Shown: positions 7,001 to 15,224 of the stretch, in pieces
Layout of the letters: every line of letters starts with the position of its first letter
Position numbering within the stretch: the first letter of the stretch is position 1
Assembly (NCBI RefSeq): GCF_000739555.1
Contig: NZ_BBJN01000003.1
Span: forward strand, 1-40,747
DNA: 40,747 nt
Reading direction: 5' to 3'
Origin: Halolamina rubra
Lineage (GTDB): Archaea; Halobacteriota; Halobacteria; Halobacteriales; Haloferacaceae
Program-made: the position numbers and the translations under genes
The notes under the pieces: model-generated
Seen by the model: the letters and a program-made list of their open reading frames with translations, nothing else
Told to the model about the DNA's origin: nothing
Database searches by the model: none

Positions 7001-7410
7001 GGCCCCACCTCCGGCTCGACACCGTCGGCATCTGCCTCGTGCCAGACGTCGCCGTCGATTTCGACCCCCTCGAGCGCCTCGGACCCCTGCGTCCGCCACG
7101 AGCAGCCGTCCTGCTCGTCCTCGCGGAGTAGCGCCGGGAGTCCCGGATCGGGATGCGGGCGGATCCGCAGCCGCCGACTGGTGCCGGTCGGTGGTGACAG
7201 CACGAGCGTCAGTCGCGGGGCGTCGCGACCGTCGACCGCCTCGTCGATCGCCCGCTGGCCAGCGTCTCGCGCGTCCTCGTGTAGCACCGGCGCCACGCCC
7301 TCGACGCCGATGTCTCGGGTCTCGAGGACGGCGTGGGCAGCAGCGGCGGCCTCCTGGAGCGCCTCGTCGTCGACGTCCTCTTCGGCGAGGACGCGGAGGA
7401 GCTCACTCAT
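6997..7410 (-). CDS. Hypothetical protein, 137 aa
   Basis: Starts MSELLRVLAEEDVDDEALQE. The N-terminal 45 residues are helical and Ala-rich. The middle (RLTLVLSPPTGTSRRLRIRP) is beta-like, and the C terminus is acidic with one CSW. There is no recognised motif. The start overlaps the preceding stop by eight bases (ATGAGTGA). Confidence 0.7.
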   Translation of the reverse strand: MSELLRVLAEEDVDDEALQEAAAAAHAVLETRDIGVEGVAPVLHEDARDAGQRAIDEAVDGRDAPRLTLVLSPPTGTSRRLRIRPHPDPGLPALLREDEQDGCSWRTQGSEALEGVEIDGDVWHEADADGVEPEVGP

Positions 7411-7600
7411 CGTCGGTTACCTCCGCCAGTGCTGCTTCGGCGTCGTCCTTCGCGCTCGCGAGATCCCGTAGGTTGGCGCGGGATTCCTCCTCGGTCCGCC
7501 CGTATTCGTCCGGCTGCCTGGCCTCGAGGAGCGCCGAGGACGCTTCGACCAGCTCCTCCAGCACCTCCTTGGGAACCTCCACCGCCGTCTCGTCACTCAT
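7403..7600 (-). CDS. Small acidic helical protein, 65 aa
   Basis: Starts MSDETAVEVPKEVLEELVEA and is almost entirely amphipathic helix and very acidic, as in a short coiled coil or an antitoxin-like binder. The ATG at 7600 sits in the ATGAGTGA overlap with the MazG-like gene. No family can be named; coupling and composition support translation. Confidence 0.65.
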   Translation of the reverse strand: MSDETAVEVPKEVLEELVEASSALLEARQPDEYGRTEEESRANLRDLASAKDDAEAALAEVTDDE

Positions 7601-7865
7601 CGTCGGCCTCCATCCTGTCACGGAGGCGGCCAAGCTTGGCGTCCTTCGCGGTGTCGACCGGGCTGTCTCCGAACACGTGCCGGAGCTGCTCGAGCATGAT
7701 CTCGACGTCGGCGATCTCCTCGCAGATCGCGGCGGAGTTCCCCCGGCCGCGCAGGTGGCGCGAGAGCTCCGCGCCGAGTTCGTTCACCTCCTCGATCGCG
7801 ATCTGCACCTGGACGTCCTCGCCCCAGGTCTCGATCGCCTCCTGGTAGACGTCCTCCTCAGACAT
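7593..7865 (-). CDS. MazG-like NTP pyrophosphohydrolase
   Basis: A 90-aa all-alpha protein. The segment AIEEVNELGAELSRHL followed by CEEIADVEIMLEQLRHVFG matches the two metal-binding helices of the MazG/dUTPase-like NTP pyrophosphohydrolase fold (ExxE on helix one, ExxD on helix two: Glu25/26/29 and Glu49/50 with Asp53). The family hydrolyses nucleoside triphosphates to monophosphates and pyrophosphate. In viruses it has been linked to control of nucleotide pools or alarmones. It is short but within the range of phage MazG-like proteins, and overlaps both neighbours by eight bases. Family call good; substrate unknown. Confidence 0.78.
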   Translation of the reverse strand: MSEEDVYQEAIETWGEDVQVQIAIEEVNELGAELSRHLRGRGNSAAICEEIADVEIMLEQLRHVFGDSPVDTAKDAKLGRLRDRMEADDE

Positions 7866-8013
7866 CGTCGCCCTCCAGCCGGTCGGCCAGCCAGTGCAGC
7901 TTCGCACCGATCACCTTGTGCAGCCAGTAGCGCGGTTGGATCACACTCGAGCCGTCGCGACGGACCTCGGCCTTGCCGCCAAGCCACCGGAGCGATCGAG
8001 CAGCGATGCTCAT
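7858..8013 (-). CDS. Small basic protein, 51 aa
   Basis: Starts MSIAARSLRWLGGKAEVRRD and, unusually for this genome, is basic and rich in Trp, His and Arg (YWLHKVIGAKLHWLADRLEG). It may bind nucleic acid or lie on a membrane surface. It has a four-base ATGA overlap with the previous gene and an eight-base overlap (ATGTCTGA) with the next. Unknown function. Confidence 0.6.
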   Translation of the reverse strand: MSIAARSLRWLGGKAEVRRDGSSVIQPRYWLHKVIGAKLHWLADRLEGDDV

Positions 8014-8129
8014 CGACGGCCCTCCATATCGGTTGCTGGCTCGGGACCGGCGACTGCACGGGCCTCGGCGAGCCGCTCGTGCTTCCGACGAGCGTCGTGA
8101 TACTCGTCGAACGGGAGGCGCTCAGGCAT
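8010..8129 (-). CDS. Microprotein, 39 aa
   Basis: A very short charged peptide starting MPERLPFDEYHDARRKHERL, likely one helix plus a flexible tail. The only support is its exact fit between neighbours: an eight-base overlap (ATGCCTGA) upstream and a four-base overlap (ATGA) downstream. No function can be inferred. Confidence 0.5.
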   Translation of the reverse strand: MPERLPFDEYHDARRKHERLAEARAVAGPEPATDMEGRR

Positions 8130-8304
8130 CGTCCACCTCCAGGCCAGCCAGCTCGGCCAGCCGGCGGATCTCGTCGCGACTCAGTTCGCCGCCCGCTCCG
8201 CTGACCGCGTAGGCGTCGTCGACGAGCGTGTCCCGCGTGATCGTCGGACCGCCGTCGACGCGGGTCTCCATGTCCACCGACTCGCCAGCTCCGAGCGCCG
8301 TCAT
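8122..8304 (-). CDS. Small hypothetical protein, 60 aa
   Basis: Starts MTALGAGESVDMETRVDGGP. The C-terminal half (LSRDEIRRLAELAGLEVDDA) has a helix-turn-helix-like look but is too short to assign. The start is in the ATGA overlap with the SWIM-finger gene. Unknown role. Confidence 0.55.
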   Translation of the reverse strand: MTALGAGESVDMETRVDGGPTITRDTLVDDAYAVSGAGGELSRDEIRRLAELAGLEVDDA

Positions 8305-8654
8305 CGGTCTACCTCCATCTCGGCGAGGCGCTTCCGGAGCGAGATGTCGACGGCCTCGAGCTGGACCCACTCGGGCACCTCGCGCTCGCCGAGCGCCAAC
8401 TGAGCACGGATCCGGTGCTTGCACGGCTCGTTGGGGCCGTGGTGGTACTGCTGGGCCGGGCAGGTGCAGTGGCCCACGTCGACGTTGACGCAGTACTCCC
8501 GGTCCTCGTTGTAGACGACGACCTCGTGTTCACCCCGAGCGTCTGGGTGGGCGACACAGACGAACATGGGCTCGCGCAGCGCGCGCAGCAGCGTGTCGTC
8601 GAGATCGCTCGGGCTGAGTTCAGTGCCGTCGCTCATGGTGATCGTCGGCGGCAT
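8301..8654 (-). CDS. SWIM zinc-finger protein
   Basis: A 117-aa protein carrying a SWIM zinc finger: CTC at 63-65 followed by CKH at 78-80, that is CxCx(12)CxH, set after beta strands (EHEVVVYNEDREYCVNVDVG). SWIM fingers bind DNA or protein and are frequent in haloarchaeal genomes and their mobile elements. The ATG at 8654 follows the TGATG junction with the first gene of the operon; a second ATG six codons in is possible. No further domain is present, so it is probably an accessory binding protein. Confidence 0.75.
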   Translation of the reverse strand: MPPTITMSDGTELSPSDLDDTLLRALREPMFVCVAHPDARGEHEVVVYNEDREYCVNVDVGHCTCPAQQYHHGPNEPCKHRIRAQLALGEREVPEWVQLEAVDISLRKRLAEMEVDR

Positions 8655-8956
8655 CAGGCGCTCACCCCGTTGCGGCCGCCCTCGATCGCCTCCTCGACGA
8701 GGTCGACGAGCGTACCGGCGGCGCCCTTGTCGCTGAGGTGGATCTCGTCCCAGCCGCGGGTGTCGGCGACATGGGCGCGGTAGTCCTGGATGTCGTCGAC
8801 GTCGAAGCTGATCGAGATCTCGTCGTTCTCGACAACCCACACCTTGTGGGCCATGGCAGAGTGATAGTGCGTCGCGCCGGTCGCGTCGACGCCCAGTTCG
8901 TAGGCGCTACTCGGCAGGTCGATACCGTCTTGGGTGTCGCGTTCGTTGTCGGTCAT
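8654..8956 (-). CDS. First gene of middle operon, 100 aa
   Basis: Starts MTDNERDTQDGIDLPSSAYE. It has a compact alpha/beta pattern (HKVWVVENDEISISFDVDDI, then a C-terminal helix) and no cysteines. As the promoter-proximal gene next to the operator-like region at 9050-9093, it is likely expressed strongly. The family is unknown to me. Confidence 0.7.
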   Translation of the reverse strand: MTDNERDTQDGIDLPSSAYELGVDATGATHYHSAMAHKVWVVENDEISISFDVDDIQDYRAHVADTRGWDEIHLSDKGAAGTLVDLVEEAIEGGRNGVSA

Positions 8957-9049
8957 GCTGTTTCTGACAGCACGGTCAGGGGCGTGCCAGCGCCCCGGGC
9001 CACTTCTCAGCGGCCACGTCCCGTGCTCAGTTACACCTACAAGCCCTAC

Positions 9050-9093
9050 TTACTTAGTTCTTACTCCGTAAGTGTGGGAGAAGTTCTAAGTAA
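9050..9093. promoter_or_regulatory. Operator-like dyads between divergent operons
   Basis: In an AT-rich patch of the 163-base divergent gap, TTACTTAG (9050-9057) and CTAAGTAA (9086-9093) form perfect 8-bp arms. Inside lies a second dyad, CTTAC/GTAAG (9060-9064 and 9068-9072) with a 3-base centre. The layout suits binding by a dimeric winged-helix regulator such as the product of the adjacent gene at 9120, which begins 26 bases further on. Both divergent promoters probably overlap it. Confidence 0.65.
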
Positions 9094-9119
9094 CTACGTA
9101 GAGTATCAGGCGTTAAGGC

Positions 9120-9485
9120 ATGAGCCTTGCAACGGAGGATATGGACGAACTGGACGACCGCGACCGGGAGGTGCTCGAGGTCCTCGCGGACGGCCGCGCC
9201 AACCCCTACCTGATCCGAAACGAGACCGGACTCGACAAGGGCGACACCAACACGGTGCTGACCCGACTCGGGCGGGCGGGCTACGTGCGTCAAGTGACGC
9301 GGGGGCTCTACGAGATCACGGACCGCGGGCGAGAAGAGATCGGCGTGGTCGGCGGCGTCGACGCCACCGCAGCTCGCGAGGCGTTCCGGGAGCTCCTCGA
9401 GGCCCGCGATCGCGTCGACCAGGAGGCGATCGACGAGGCGCTCGACGAGCTGGCTGCCGCGCTGGGGGTGGAGCGAGATGGCTAA
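9120..9485 (+). CDS. Winged-helix transcription regulator
   Basis: A 121-aa protein. Residues about 10-75 form a winged helix (LDDRDREVLEVLADGRANPY, TGLDKGDTNTVLTRLGRAGY, wing VTRGLYEITDRG) of the PhiH1-repressor/MarR-like type. A C-terminal helical segment (78-118) may dimerise. It starts an operon whose genes overlap in the ATGNNTAA/TGA manner, and it sits beside palindromic operator-like DNA, so autoregulation and control of the leftward operon are likely (inference). Confidence 0.82.
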   Translation: MSLATEDMDELDDRDREVLEVLADGRANPYLIRNETGLDKGDTNTVLTRLGRAGYVRQVTRGLYEITDRGREEIGVVGGVDATAAREAFRELLEARDRVDQEAIDEALDELAAALGVERDG

Positions 9486-10071
9486 GAGCGCCTACGAGGT
9501 CGACTGGCCGGATGGGTTCGAACGCACGTCGCCCGGCGAGCGCGACACCGCCTCGAAGTTCTCCACCGGGTTCCGGAAGTCCAAACGCGACCTGAAGAAA
9601 GAGATGGAGCGCATGGACGTCGACCACTGGCGCCTCGACGATGTGACTGGTTCGGGCGGTGATCCGGGCGTCGTCGTCCGCTGGACGGCCGACGGCGTCG
9701 ATCACGCGGTGGCATGCGACGCCTACGAGAGCAAGACTGCGAACCTGCGGTCGGCCTACCTCTGGATCAAGGAGACGCGCAAGCGCGGCGATCGCCCCGT
9801 CGTGACCGGGCAGGACGAGTTCGCCGCCGCGCAGCTCCCGCCGGGCGAGGGCGAGGAGCCGATCGTCGCCGGCGCCGCAGATGACGGCCTCGATCGCGAA
9901 CCGCACGAGATCCTGGGTGTCTCACCGGACGCGCCGGAGCCGGTGATCCGCGGCGCGTTCCGAGAACTCGCGAAGGAGGGACACGGCGATCAGGGCGCCA
10001 GCGAGAAGTACGACGTCCAGGAACTCCAGCAGGCACGGGACGAGCTCCTGGAGGGGGCCGACGATGAGTGA
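9478..10071 (+). CDS. J-domain-like protein
   Basis: A 197-aa protein. The N-terminal 95 residues are a mixed charged domain of unknown type. The C-terminal 60 look like a J domain: helix I HEILGVSPDAPEPVIRGAF, helix II RELAKEGHGDQGA, then KYDVQELQQARDELL. The loop that is HPD in active DnaJ proteins reads HGD, so stimulation of DnaK is uncertain. Degenerate J domains are common in proteins of haloarchaeal viruses, where they may recruit host chaperones. It overlaps the preceding gene by eight bases (ATGGCTAA). Confidence 0.75.
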   Translation: MAKSAYEVDWPDGFERTSPGERDTASKFSTGFRKSKRDLKKEMERMDVDHWRLDDVTGSGGDPGVVVRWTADGVDHAVACDAYESKTANLRSAYLWIKETRKRGDRPVVTGQDEFAAAQLPPGEGEEPIVAGAADDGLDREPHEILGVSPDAPEPVIRGAFRELAKEGHGDQGASEKYDVQELQQARDELLEGADDE

Positions 10072-10264
10072 GAACGGGGAGTTCCACCTCCACGGAGAAC
10101 CCGCGGAGGTCGACGCGATCGTCCACGTCGGCGAGAAGCAGTACGTGCTCGCGCGGAACGAACACGATTCCGCGGCAGTGCGGCTGCATGGGAGTGACAC
10201 CGACGCTGAGTCGATCGCCGCCAGCAACGACGCGCCAGTGTACGAGATCGACGTCGACGACTGA
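10064..10264 (+). CDS. Small hypothetical protein, 66 aa
   Basis: Starts MSENGEFHLHGEPAEVDAIV, with a likely small beta fold (VDAIVHVGEKQYVLARNEHD). It is the last gene of the short plus-strand operon and is coupled by ATGAGTGA to the J-domain-like gene. Its stop codon (10262-10264) abuts the stop of the converging gene at 10265 with no spacer. Confidence 0.65.
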   Translation: MSENGEFHLHGEPAEVDAIVHVGEKQYVLARNEHDSAAVRLHGSDTDAESIAASNDAPVYEIDVDD

Positions 10265-10825
10265 CTACTCTTCTGCCCACACGCCCTCGTCGAGGCGCTC
10301 GCGAACAGCGCGCTCGCCGGCGGGGACGTCGTATCCGCGGCCCCGGTAGTGATCCATCGCGACCGCTGGGTTGAGTGCGTTGGCCTCCTCGTGCGCCGCG
10401 ACAAGCGTCCGCCCCTCGCCAGCCGAGAACAGCATCACGTGAATCTGCTTCGAGGCAAGCAGCGAGTCGCGGTAGGCCCAGGATCCACGCTCGACGCGGC
10501 CGTCGGGGAGGGTCTTCAGCGCCGCGAGCGGCATCCGTTTCGCTCCGCTCTCCCAAAGAAGCTGCTCGACCGCTTCGGGCGTGGCGTCGATCGTCCCGAC
10601 GACCTCGTCAAGGGAGAGCTGGTAGGCCGCGTAGTGCTGGCCGGGCGCGTGTCGGCGCAGCAGGCGGTCCAGCAGCGGCAGCAGGAGCCGCCGGCCGTAC
10701 TCCCAGAAGTCCGCCGCGGGCCCAAGCAGGCGGCCCGAGCGCGGCTGTCGGAGCGCCCACGCGACGCCGAGCAGCGCGGCGGTTGCGACGAGCGGTGCGA
10801 CTACCGAAATGGGGGTGTCGATCAT
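10265..10825 (-). CDS. Membrane-anchored protein, end of late operon
   Basis: A 186-aa protein. One N-terminal membrane segment (VVAPLVATAALLGVAWAL, about 8-25) is followed by a basic and helical stretch (YGRRLLLPLLDRLLRRH). A soluble domain follows with a possible winged-helix-like section (LSLDEVVGTIDATPEAVEQL). It follows the last large tail gene by 15 bases, so it is expressed with the late genes. Position at the end of the late operon plus a membrane anchor is compatible with a lysis or egress role, but I recognise no family. Confidence 0.7.
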   Translation of the reverse strand: MIDTPISVVAPLVATAALLGVAWALRQPRSGRLLGPAADFWEYGRRLLLPLLDRLLRRHAPGQHYAAYQLSLDEVVGTIDATPEAVEQLLWESGAKRMPLAALKTLPDGRVERGSWAYRDSLLASKQIHVMLFSAGEGRTLVAAHEEANALNPAVAMDHYRGRGYDVPAGERAVRERLDEGVWAEE

Positions 10826-10840
10826 AGTGGTGGAACCTGC

Positions 10841-13800
10841 TCAGACCTTCCGCGACGTTGCACCCAGCCGCTCCTGGATCCGGGAGACGGTCTCGCTGAC
10901 CTCTTCGCGCGAGCCGAGCTGCATCGTCACCCGGCCGGGTTGGTTGTCCACGGACCACACCTCGAGCGGTTCGTCGACGGGCAGCTGCTCGAGGTCGATC
11001 GCCTCGACCAGCGAGACGCCTGGCTCGCGGTCGATCGTCACGCTTGCAGTCACGAGCGGATCGCTCGCCTCCTGGACGATCGCCAGCGCCGCGGCATCGG
11101 CGTTGCGCGTCGTCGTGATCGCGGGGACGTCGTCGACGAAGGTCTCGTACTCGCCGACGTAGTCCCCGCTCTCGAACGTGCCGCGGATGCGCTTGTCGTA
11201 GCTGACGCGGAGCTCCGCACCGTCGGCGATGTTGCCCGTCGAGAGCGCCTTGAGCTCGCCCTCGTTCGGCCGGAGCTCGTAGTCGACCGACCGTTCGTAG
11301 GTGGTGCCGTCGGCGACGCTCTCGACCACCTCGCCGGTCTCGTGCAGCCAGTCGTGCTCGAGGCCGACCCAGGTGTCGTGCTGGGCGGTGATCGTCGACG
11401 CCTCCGGGACGCCCGTGCCGTAGATCACGGCGCGGCGGTGGATCCTGCTGTAGTCCGTCTCGACCTGGTAGTCCACCAGCGACGGGTCGACCGTCGCCGT
11501 TCGCTGGCCGGCCTGGGTCCACTCGACGGCGATCGACCCCGCCGACTCGTCCCAGACTACCTCGAAGATGAAGTTGCCGTAGCTGGCGATGTCCTGCAGG
11601 ACGGTCAGTAGCGTCTGGTCCCAGGAGCGATTCGCGAGTAGCGGCGTGTCCTCGAGGTCTGCATAGAGGCTGTAGAGGTCGACCGCCTGCGGTGCCGTCC
11701 GCCCGGCCGGAGACGTCGACGGGTCGGCATCGTAGCCGCCGAGGGTGAACCGCGCGCGGATGGACGTCGACCCATCGGCGAACGCCCCCTCGACCGTGCT
11801 GCTGTTTGCGGCCTCGATCCAGGTCGCCCCGGAGTCGTTGCTGATCGCGACGGCCTGTGCGCCGGAGGTGTCGTTGATGTCGGCCTCGAGGCGGCCGCCG
11901 ACGACCTGGCGGACGGACTGGGCGTCGGCGGTCTGGATCGGGACGGCGCTGGGGTACTCATGGACATTCTGGAGCACCCCGTCGATGACCGAGTTGCCCA
12001 GCCCCGGATCGGCGCGGACGTCGTAGAGCAGGACACAATCAAGGTAGAAGCTGGGGTTGCTGGCGTCACTGGGGTCGTCGAAGTCCACCTCGATAGTGTG
12101 GGAGCCAGCCGACAGCGGCCCCGAAAGGTCGCCAGTCACGCTGGCGTCGAACCAGTCGGGCTCGGTCTCGCTGCCGGTGAACGCATCCGCGGAGACGTTC
12201 TCGACGAGGACGCCGTCGATCGTCAGTGTGAATCCCGGATGGCCGTCGTTCGGAACCTGCGACCGGACTGCGATGCCGACCTGGTCGGCCGGGATGTCGT
12301 GATCCGTCGTCACATCGGTCTGGTGGTACGTTGCGGCCCCGGCGCCGTCGAACGCGATGATCTCGTTGGCCGACCACTTGTCCGAGTTCTGGTCGATCAC
12401 GCGGTCGCCGTTCTGATAGGACCCGTCTTCAGCCTCGCCGAGGTATGCCGTCTGGCGGGTCTGAAGCTGCCCCGTGCTGGTGGTCTCGTAAAGCCCATCT
12501 GCGGTGACTGCCGTCGCCAAGCGGTCGTCCCACTCACTCTCGGAGTCGGCACTCTGCTGGAGCAGATCGGCTGTCGTCGTCGCCGCGGGGTCGTCGACGT
12601 GTGCTGCGTAGGGTGTGTCCTGGATGAGCCCCTCGGCGGTCAGGTGTGCGTCCTGTTCGATCACGTCGACGGCCACGCGCTCTCGCAGCGCCACGCCACC
12701 GACGCCGACCAGCATGGCCTGACCGGGCTCTTGGCGGACGCGCTGGACCTGCTCGATCGGCAGGCGCTCGCCGTCGTAGTAGACCCGCATGGGTTGGCGC
12801 TCCCACTCCGCCGAGTCACCCCACCGCGCTGCGTCGGGCACGGGAATCTCGACCGTCGGGAGATCATTGAGCCGGGGGCGATGAACCGGCTCGCCCACGA
12901 TCGTCGGCGCCACCTGCGCCCCGGCAGCGGTCTCGACGACGACGTGCCACCCCTCAGCGGGGATGCCGTCGGTCGGCACGCCGTCGTCGGCGGTCGTGAC
13001 CTCGAGCGTCGGTGACAGCGCCTGCGTGTCGTCAGTGTAGGCCTCGACGCGGTACTCGTAGCTGGTGTTCGGCAGAGCCGCATCGTCAGTGTAGCTCGTG
13101 GTGTTGGGGGCGAGATCAGCCAGCTCCTGCCACCGGCCTGGTCCATCGCGGAACAGTTCCCGACGCTGGATGCGGAAGCCGTCCTCGTTGTCGGCGTTGT
13201 CGTCCCACAGGAACGCCACCGACGTCTCCGCGGCCGTGTCGACGCGCAGGTTGTCGGCGCCAGGGAACTTCGTGACGATCGCGACGGGATCCGTCCAGGA
13301 GCCAGTGACGTGCTCGGTCTCAGTCCGACAGCGGACCTCGTACTCCTCGCCGTCTTCGCGACTGGCGAACTGGTCCGAGAGCGTCGCATGATCGAGCAGG
13401 TGCTCGGCGAAGCCGGTGGCGGTCGAGTCCCACGACGACGTACCCGTTTCCCGGATCTGCAGGCGGACGTCGCCGTAGTCGCTGACCGCTGTTTCGCGAT
13501 CGACGGCGACCTCGTCCTCGACACCGTTCCCCAGGACGGGCTGGTCCTCGTCGGGGAGCTCGGTTGTGGCGTCGACGGTGCCGCTCCGACTGTCCGTGTG
13601 CTCGGTGGTGACCTCGACCGCCAGCGTGTACTGCTCGCCGTCGAGGAGGTTCGTCGTCGTGTAGCTGGTCGCGTTGGTGCCGAGATTGTCCCCGTCGGTG
13701 GTCCACGTCGACCCACCGTCGCGAGAGACGAGGACGCGGTAGTCGCCGTTGTTGGCGTTATCCGTCCAACTGAGGGAGATCTGGTCACCAGTGACGCCGT

Positions 13801-14938
13801 CGACGGTCACGCCCGTCGGCGCGGGCAGCTCGGTGACAGCCGAGCCCTGGGCGTCGGCGGTCGCATCGGGTGTCACCCGCCGGACCGTTAGGTAGTAGCG
13901 CTCACCATCGTCCGGGCCGGCCGCGGTGTACTCTCGCGAGGACAGCGCCAGACCATCGGCGACGAGCGTCCCCAGCTGGCCACTGGCGGTCGAGCGGTAG
14001 ATCTCCCACTCGCCCTCGGCGTTGTCGTCGTTGCGGGACCACTGGACGGTGAGCTCGTTGCTGGCGGTGCGACTGACCGAGTCGACCGTCGCCGCTGGCA
14101 GGTCCGTGGTCTGGCTGACGCTCCCCGACGCCGAGGAGCTGCCGTTGGGGTTCTCCGCCGTGACGCGGTAGTGATACCCCTCGCCGTTCTCTAGGCCCGT
14201 GTCCTGGTAGCCGCTACCGGTTGGCTGGCCAACGACCGACCACGGCCCGCTCGCGGACTCGCTGCGTTCGACGTTGTAGGAGTCGGCAGTCTTGACACTC
14301 GGCCAGTCGATCGTGACCGACGTGTCGGTGTGGCTCGTGACCGTCGGCGTGTCAGGGACTGCTGGCGCGTCGGAGTGGTGGAGGTAGTCGAACTCGCCAC
14401 CGTTGAGAAAACCGGACCCCGAGTCGCCGCTCGTGATGAAGCTCCATCCGGCGCCAGTGATGCTGTAGTTCGACGTCGACAGCGTGCCCAGACTGGTGCC
14501 GGTATCGTCGAAGATCTCGATCGAGACCGACGACGAGCTCGAGGTGATCGCCCATCGCGAGAACGATCCCGGACCAGTTGAGGATCCGATCTCGTCGACG
14601 CGGTTAGTGCGTGACCCGCCGTCGACGACGTCCAGTTCGTACCGCCCCCAGGTCTCGTTCCACGCGACCTCGAAGAAGTTGTTGGCGTCCTCGCGGAAGA
14701 ACGTCACCCGGATGTCGTGGCCAGTGTTGCCGACGAACACGTCGAAGTCGTCGCCACGCGTCGGCGCGCTGGCGAACTGCGACGGGTCGGCGATGACCTC
14801 CACAGTCCCAGTCGTGTCGTCGGTGAGACTGAGACAGTAACTGCCGTCGACGCCACCCTGTACGATCGAGCCGGCGCCGGTGTCGCCACTGTACGCCGAC
14901 AGGTCCTGGTCCTCGAAGGACTCGACGAGATAGGTCAC
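10841..14938 (-). CDS. Large FnIII-repeat tail protein (J-like)
   Basis: The largest protein, 1365 aa. Residues about 1-185 look like a concanavalin/LamG-type jelly roll (YSGDTGAGSIVQGG... WSFITSGDSGSGFLNGGEFD). Five or so fibronectin type III repeats run from about 193 to 650 with the usual SVTIDW / YNVERS / YHYRVTA signatures. The C-terminal half (about 660-1365) resembles baseplate hub or host-specificity proteins, with a segment suited to tail-tip assembly (TIVGEPVHRPRLNDLPTVEI). Such proteins sit at the tail tip and contact the host surface. It starts with GTG inside the GTGA overlap with the small gene before it. Family role fairly sure; receptor unknown. Confidence 0.85.
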   Translation of the reverse strand: MTYLVESFEDQDLSAYSGDTGAGSIVQGGVDGSYCLSLTDDTTGTVEVIADPSQFASAPTRGDDFDVFVGNTGHDIRVTFFREDANNFFEVAWNETWGRYELDVVDGGSRTNRVDEIGSSTGPGSFSRWAITSSSSSVSIEIFDDTGTSLGTLSTSNYSITGAGWSFITSGDSGSGFLNGGEFDYLHHSDAPAVPDTPTVTSHTDTSVTIDWPSVKTADSYNVERSESASGPWSVVGQPTGSGYQDTGLENGEGYHYRVTAENPNGSSSASGSVSQTTDLPAATVDSVSRTASNELTVQWSRNDDNAEGEWEIYRSTASGQLGTLVADGLALSSREYTAAGPDDGERYYLTVRRVTPDATADAQGSAVTELPAPTGVTVDGVTGDQISLSWTDNANNGDYRVLVSRDGGSTWTTDGDNLGTNATSYTTTNLLDGEQYTLAVEVTTEHTDSRSGTVDATTELPDEDQPVLGNGVEDEVAVDRETAVSDYGDVRLQIRETGTSSWDSTATGFAEHLLDHATLSDQFASREDGEEYEVRCRTETEHVTGSWTDPVAIVTKFPGADNLRVDTAAETSVAFLWDDNADNEDGFRIQRRELFRDGPGRWQELADLAPNTTSYTDDAALPNTSYEYRVEAYTDDTQALSPTLEVTTADDGVPTDGIPAEGWHVVVETAAGAQVAPTIVGEPVHRPRLNDLPTVEIPVPDAARWGDSAEWERQPMRVYYDGERLPIEQVQRVRQEPGQAMLVGVGGVALRERVAVDVIEQDAHLTAEGLIQDTPYAAHVDDPAATTTADLLQQSADSESEWDDRLATAVTADGLYETTSTGQLQTRQTAYLGEAEDGSYQNGDRVIDQNSDKWSANEIIAFDGAGAATYHQTDVTTDHDIPADQVGIAVRSQVPNDGHPGFTLTIDGVLVENVSADAFTGSETEPDWFDASVTGDLSGPLSAGSHTIEVDFDDPSDASNPSFYLDCVLLYDVRADPGLGNSVIDGVLQNVHEYPSAVPIQTADAQSVRQVVGGRLEADINDTSGAQAVAISNDSGATWIEAANSSTVEGAFADGSTSIRARFTLGGYDADPSTSPAGRTAPQAVDLYSLYADLEDTPLLANRSWDQTLLTVLQDIASYGNFIFEVVWDESAGSIAVEWTQAGQRTATVDPSLVDYQVETDYSRIHRRAVIYGTGVPEASTITAQHDTWVGLEHDWLHETGEVVESVADGTTYERSVDYELRPNEGELKALSTGNIADGAELRVSYDKRIRGTFESGDYVGEYETFVDDVPAITTTRNADAAALAIVQEASDPLVTASVTIDREPGVSLVEAIDLEQLPVDEPLEVWSVDNQPGRVTMQLGSREEVSETVSRIQERLGATSRKV

Positions 14939-15186
14939 TGCGCCACCTCGTGCTGGTCGCGATCGTCGTCACTCGGCAGGACGGTACGGTCGGTGTGGAT
15001 GTGGCTGAGCATGGATCGGGAACAGGCTTTTACTCGAGCGTCGCCTCGCCTGAGAAGAAGCAGGGTAACGCCGTGGCTGGCGAGGATGTCCTCGTCAGAA
15101 ACGGCCCGTGCGGAGACACGGACCGCTGCTTCGCCCCAGCCATGGAACGAAGCACTCGGACGTTCGACAGCGGTACGGATAAGCAT
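14935..15186 (-). CDS. Possible small gene upstream of FnIII protein
   Basis: An 83-aa frame starting MLIRTAVERPSASFHGWGEA. It fills most of the gap between the recombinase and the FnIII gene, and its TGA overlaps the GTG start of the latter (GTGA), as in other coupled pairs here. The composition (basic, Ser/Arg-rich) is less typical than the neighbours, and a plus-strand frame is open over the same bases. It could be a leader of the large gene or spurious. Confidence 0.4.
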   Translation of the reverse strand: MLIRTAVERPSASFHGWGEAAVRVSARAVSDEDILASHGVTLLLLRRGDARVKACSRSMLSHIHTDRTVLPSDDDRDQHEVAQ

Positions 15187-15224
15187 AGTCCCACAGCTAC
15201 GGCGCCGTCGACGGAGGGGCGCCG

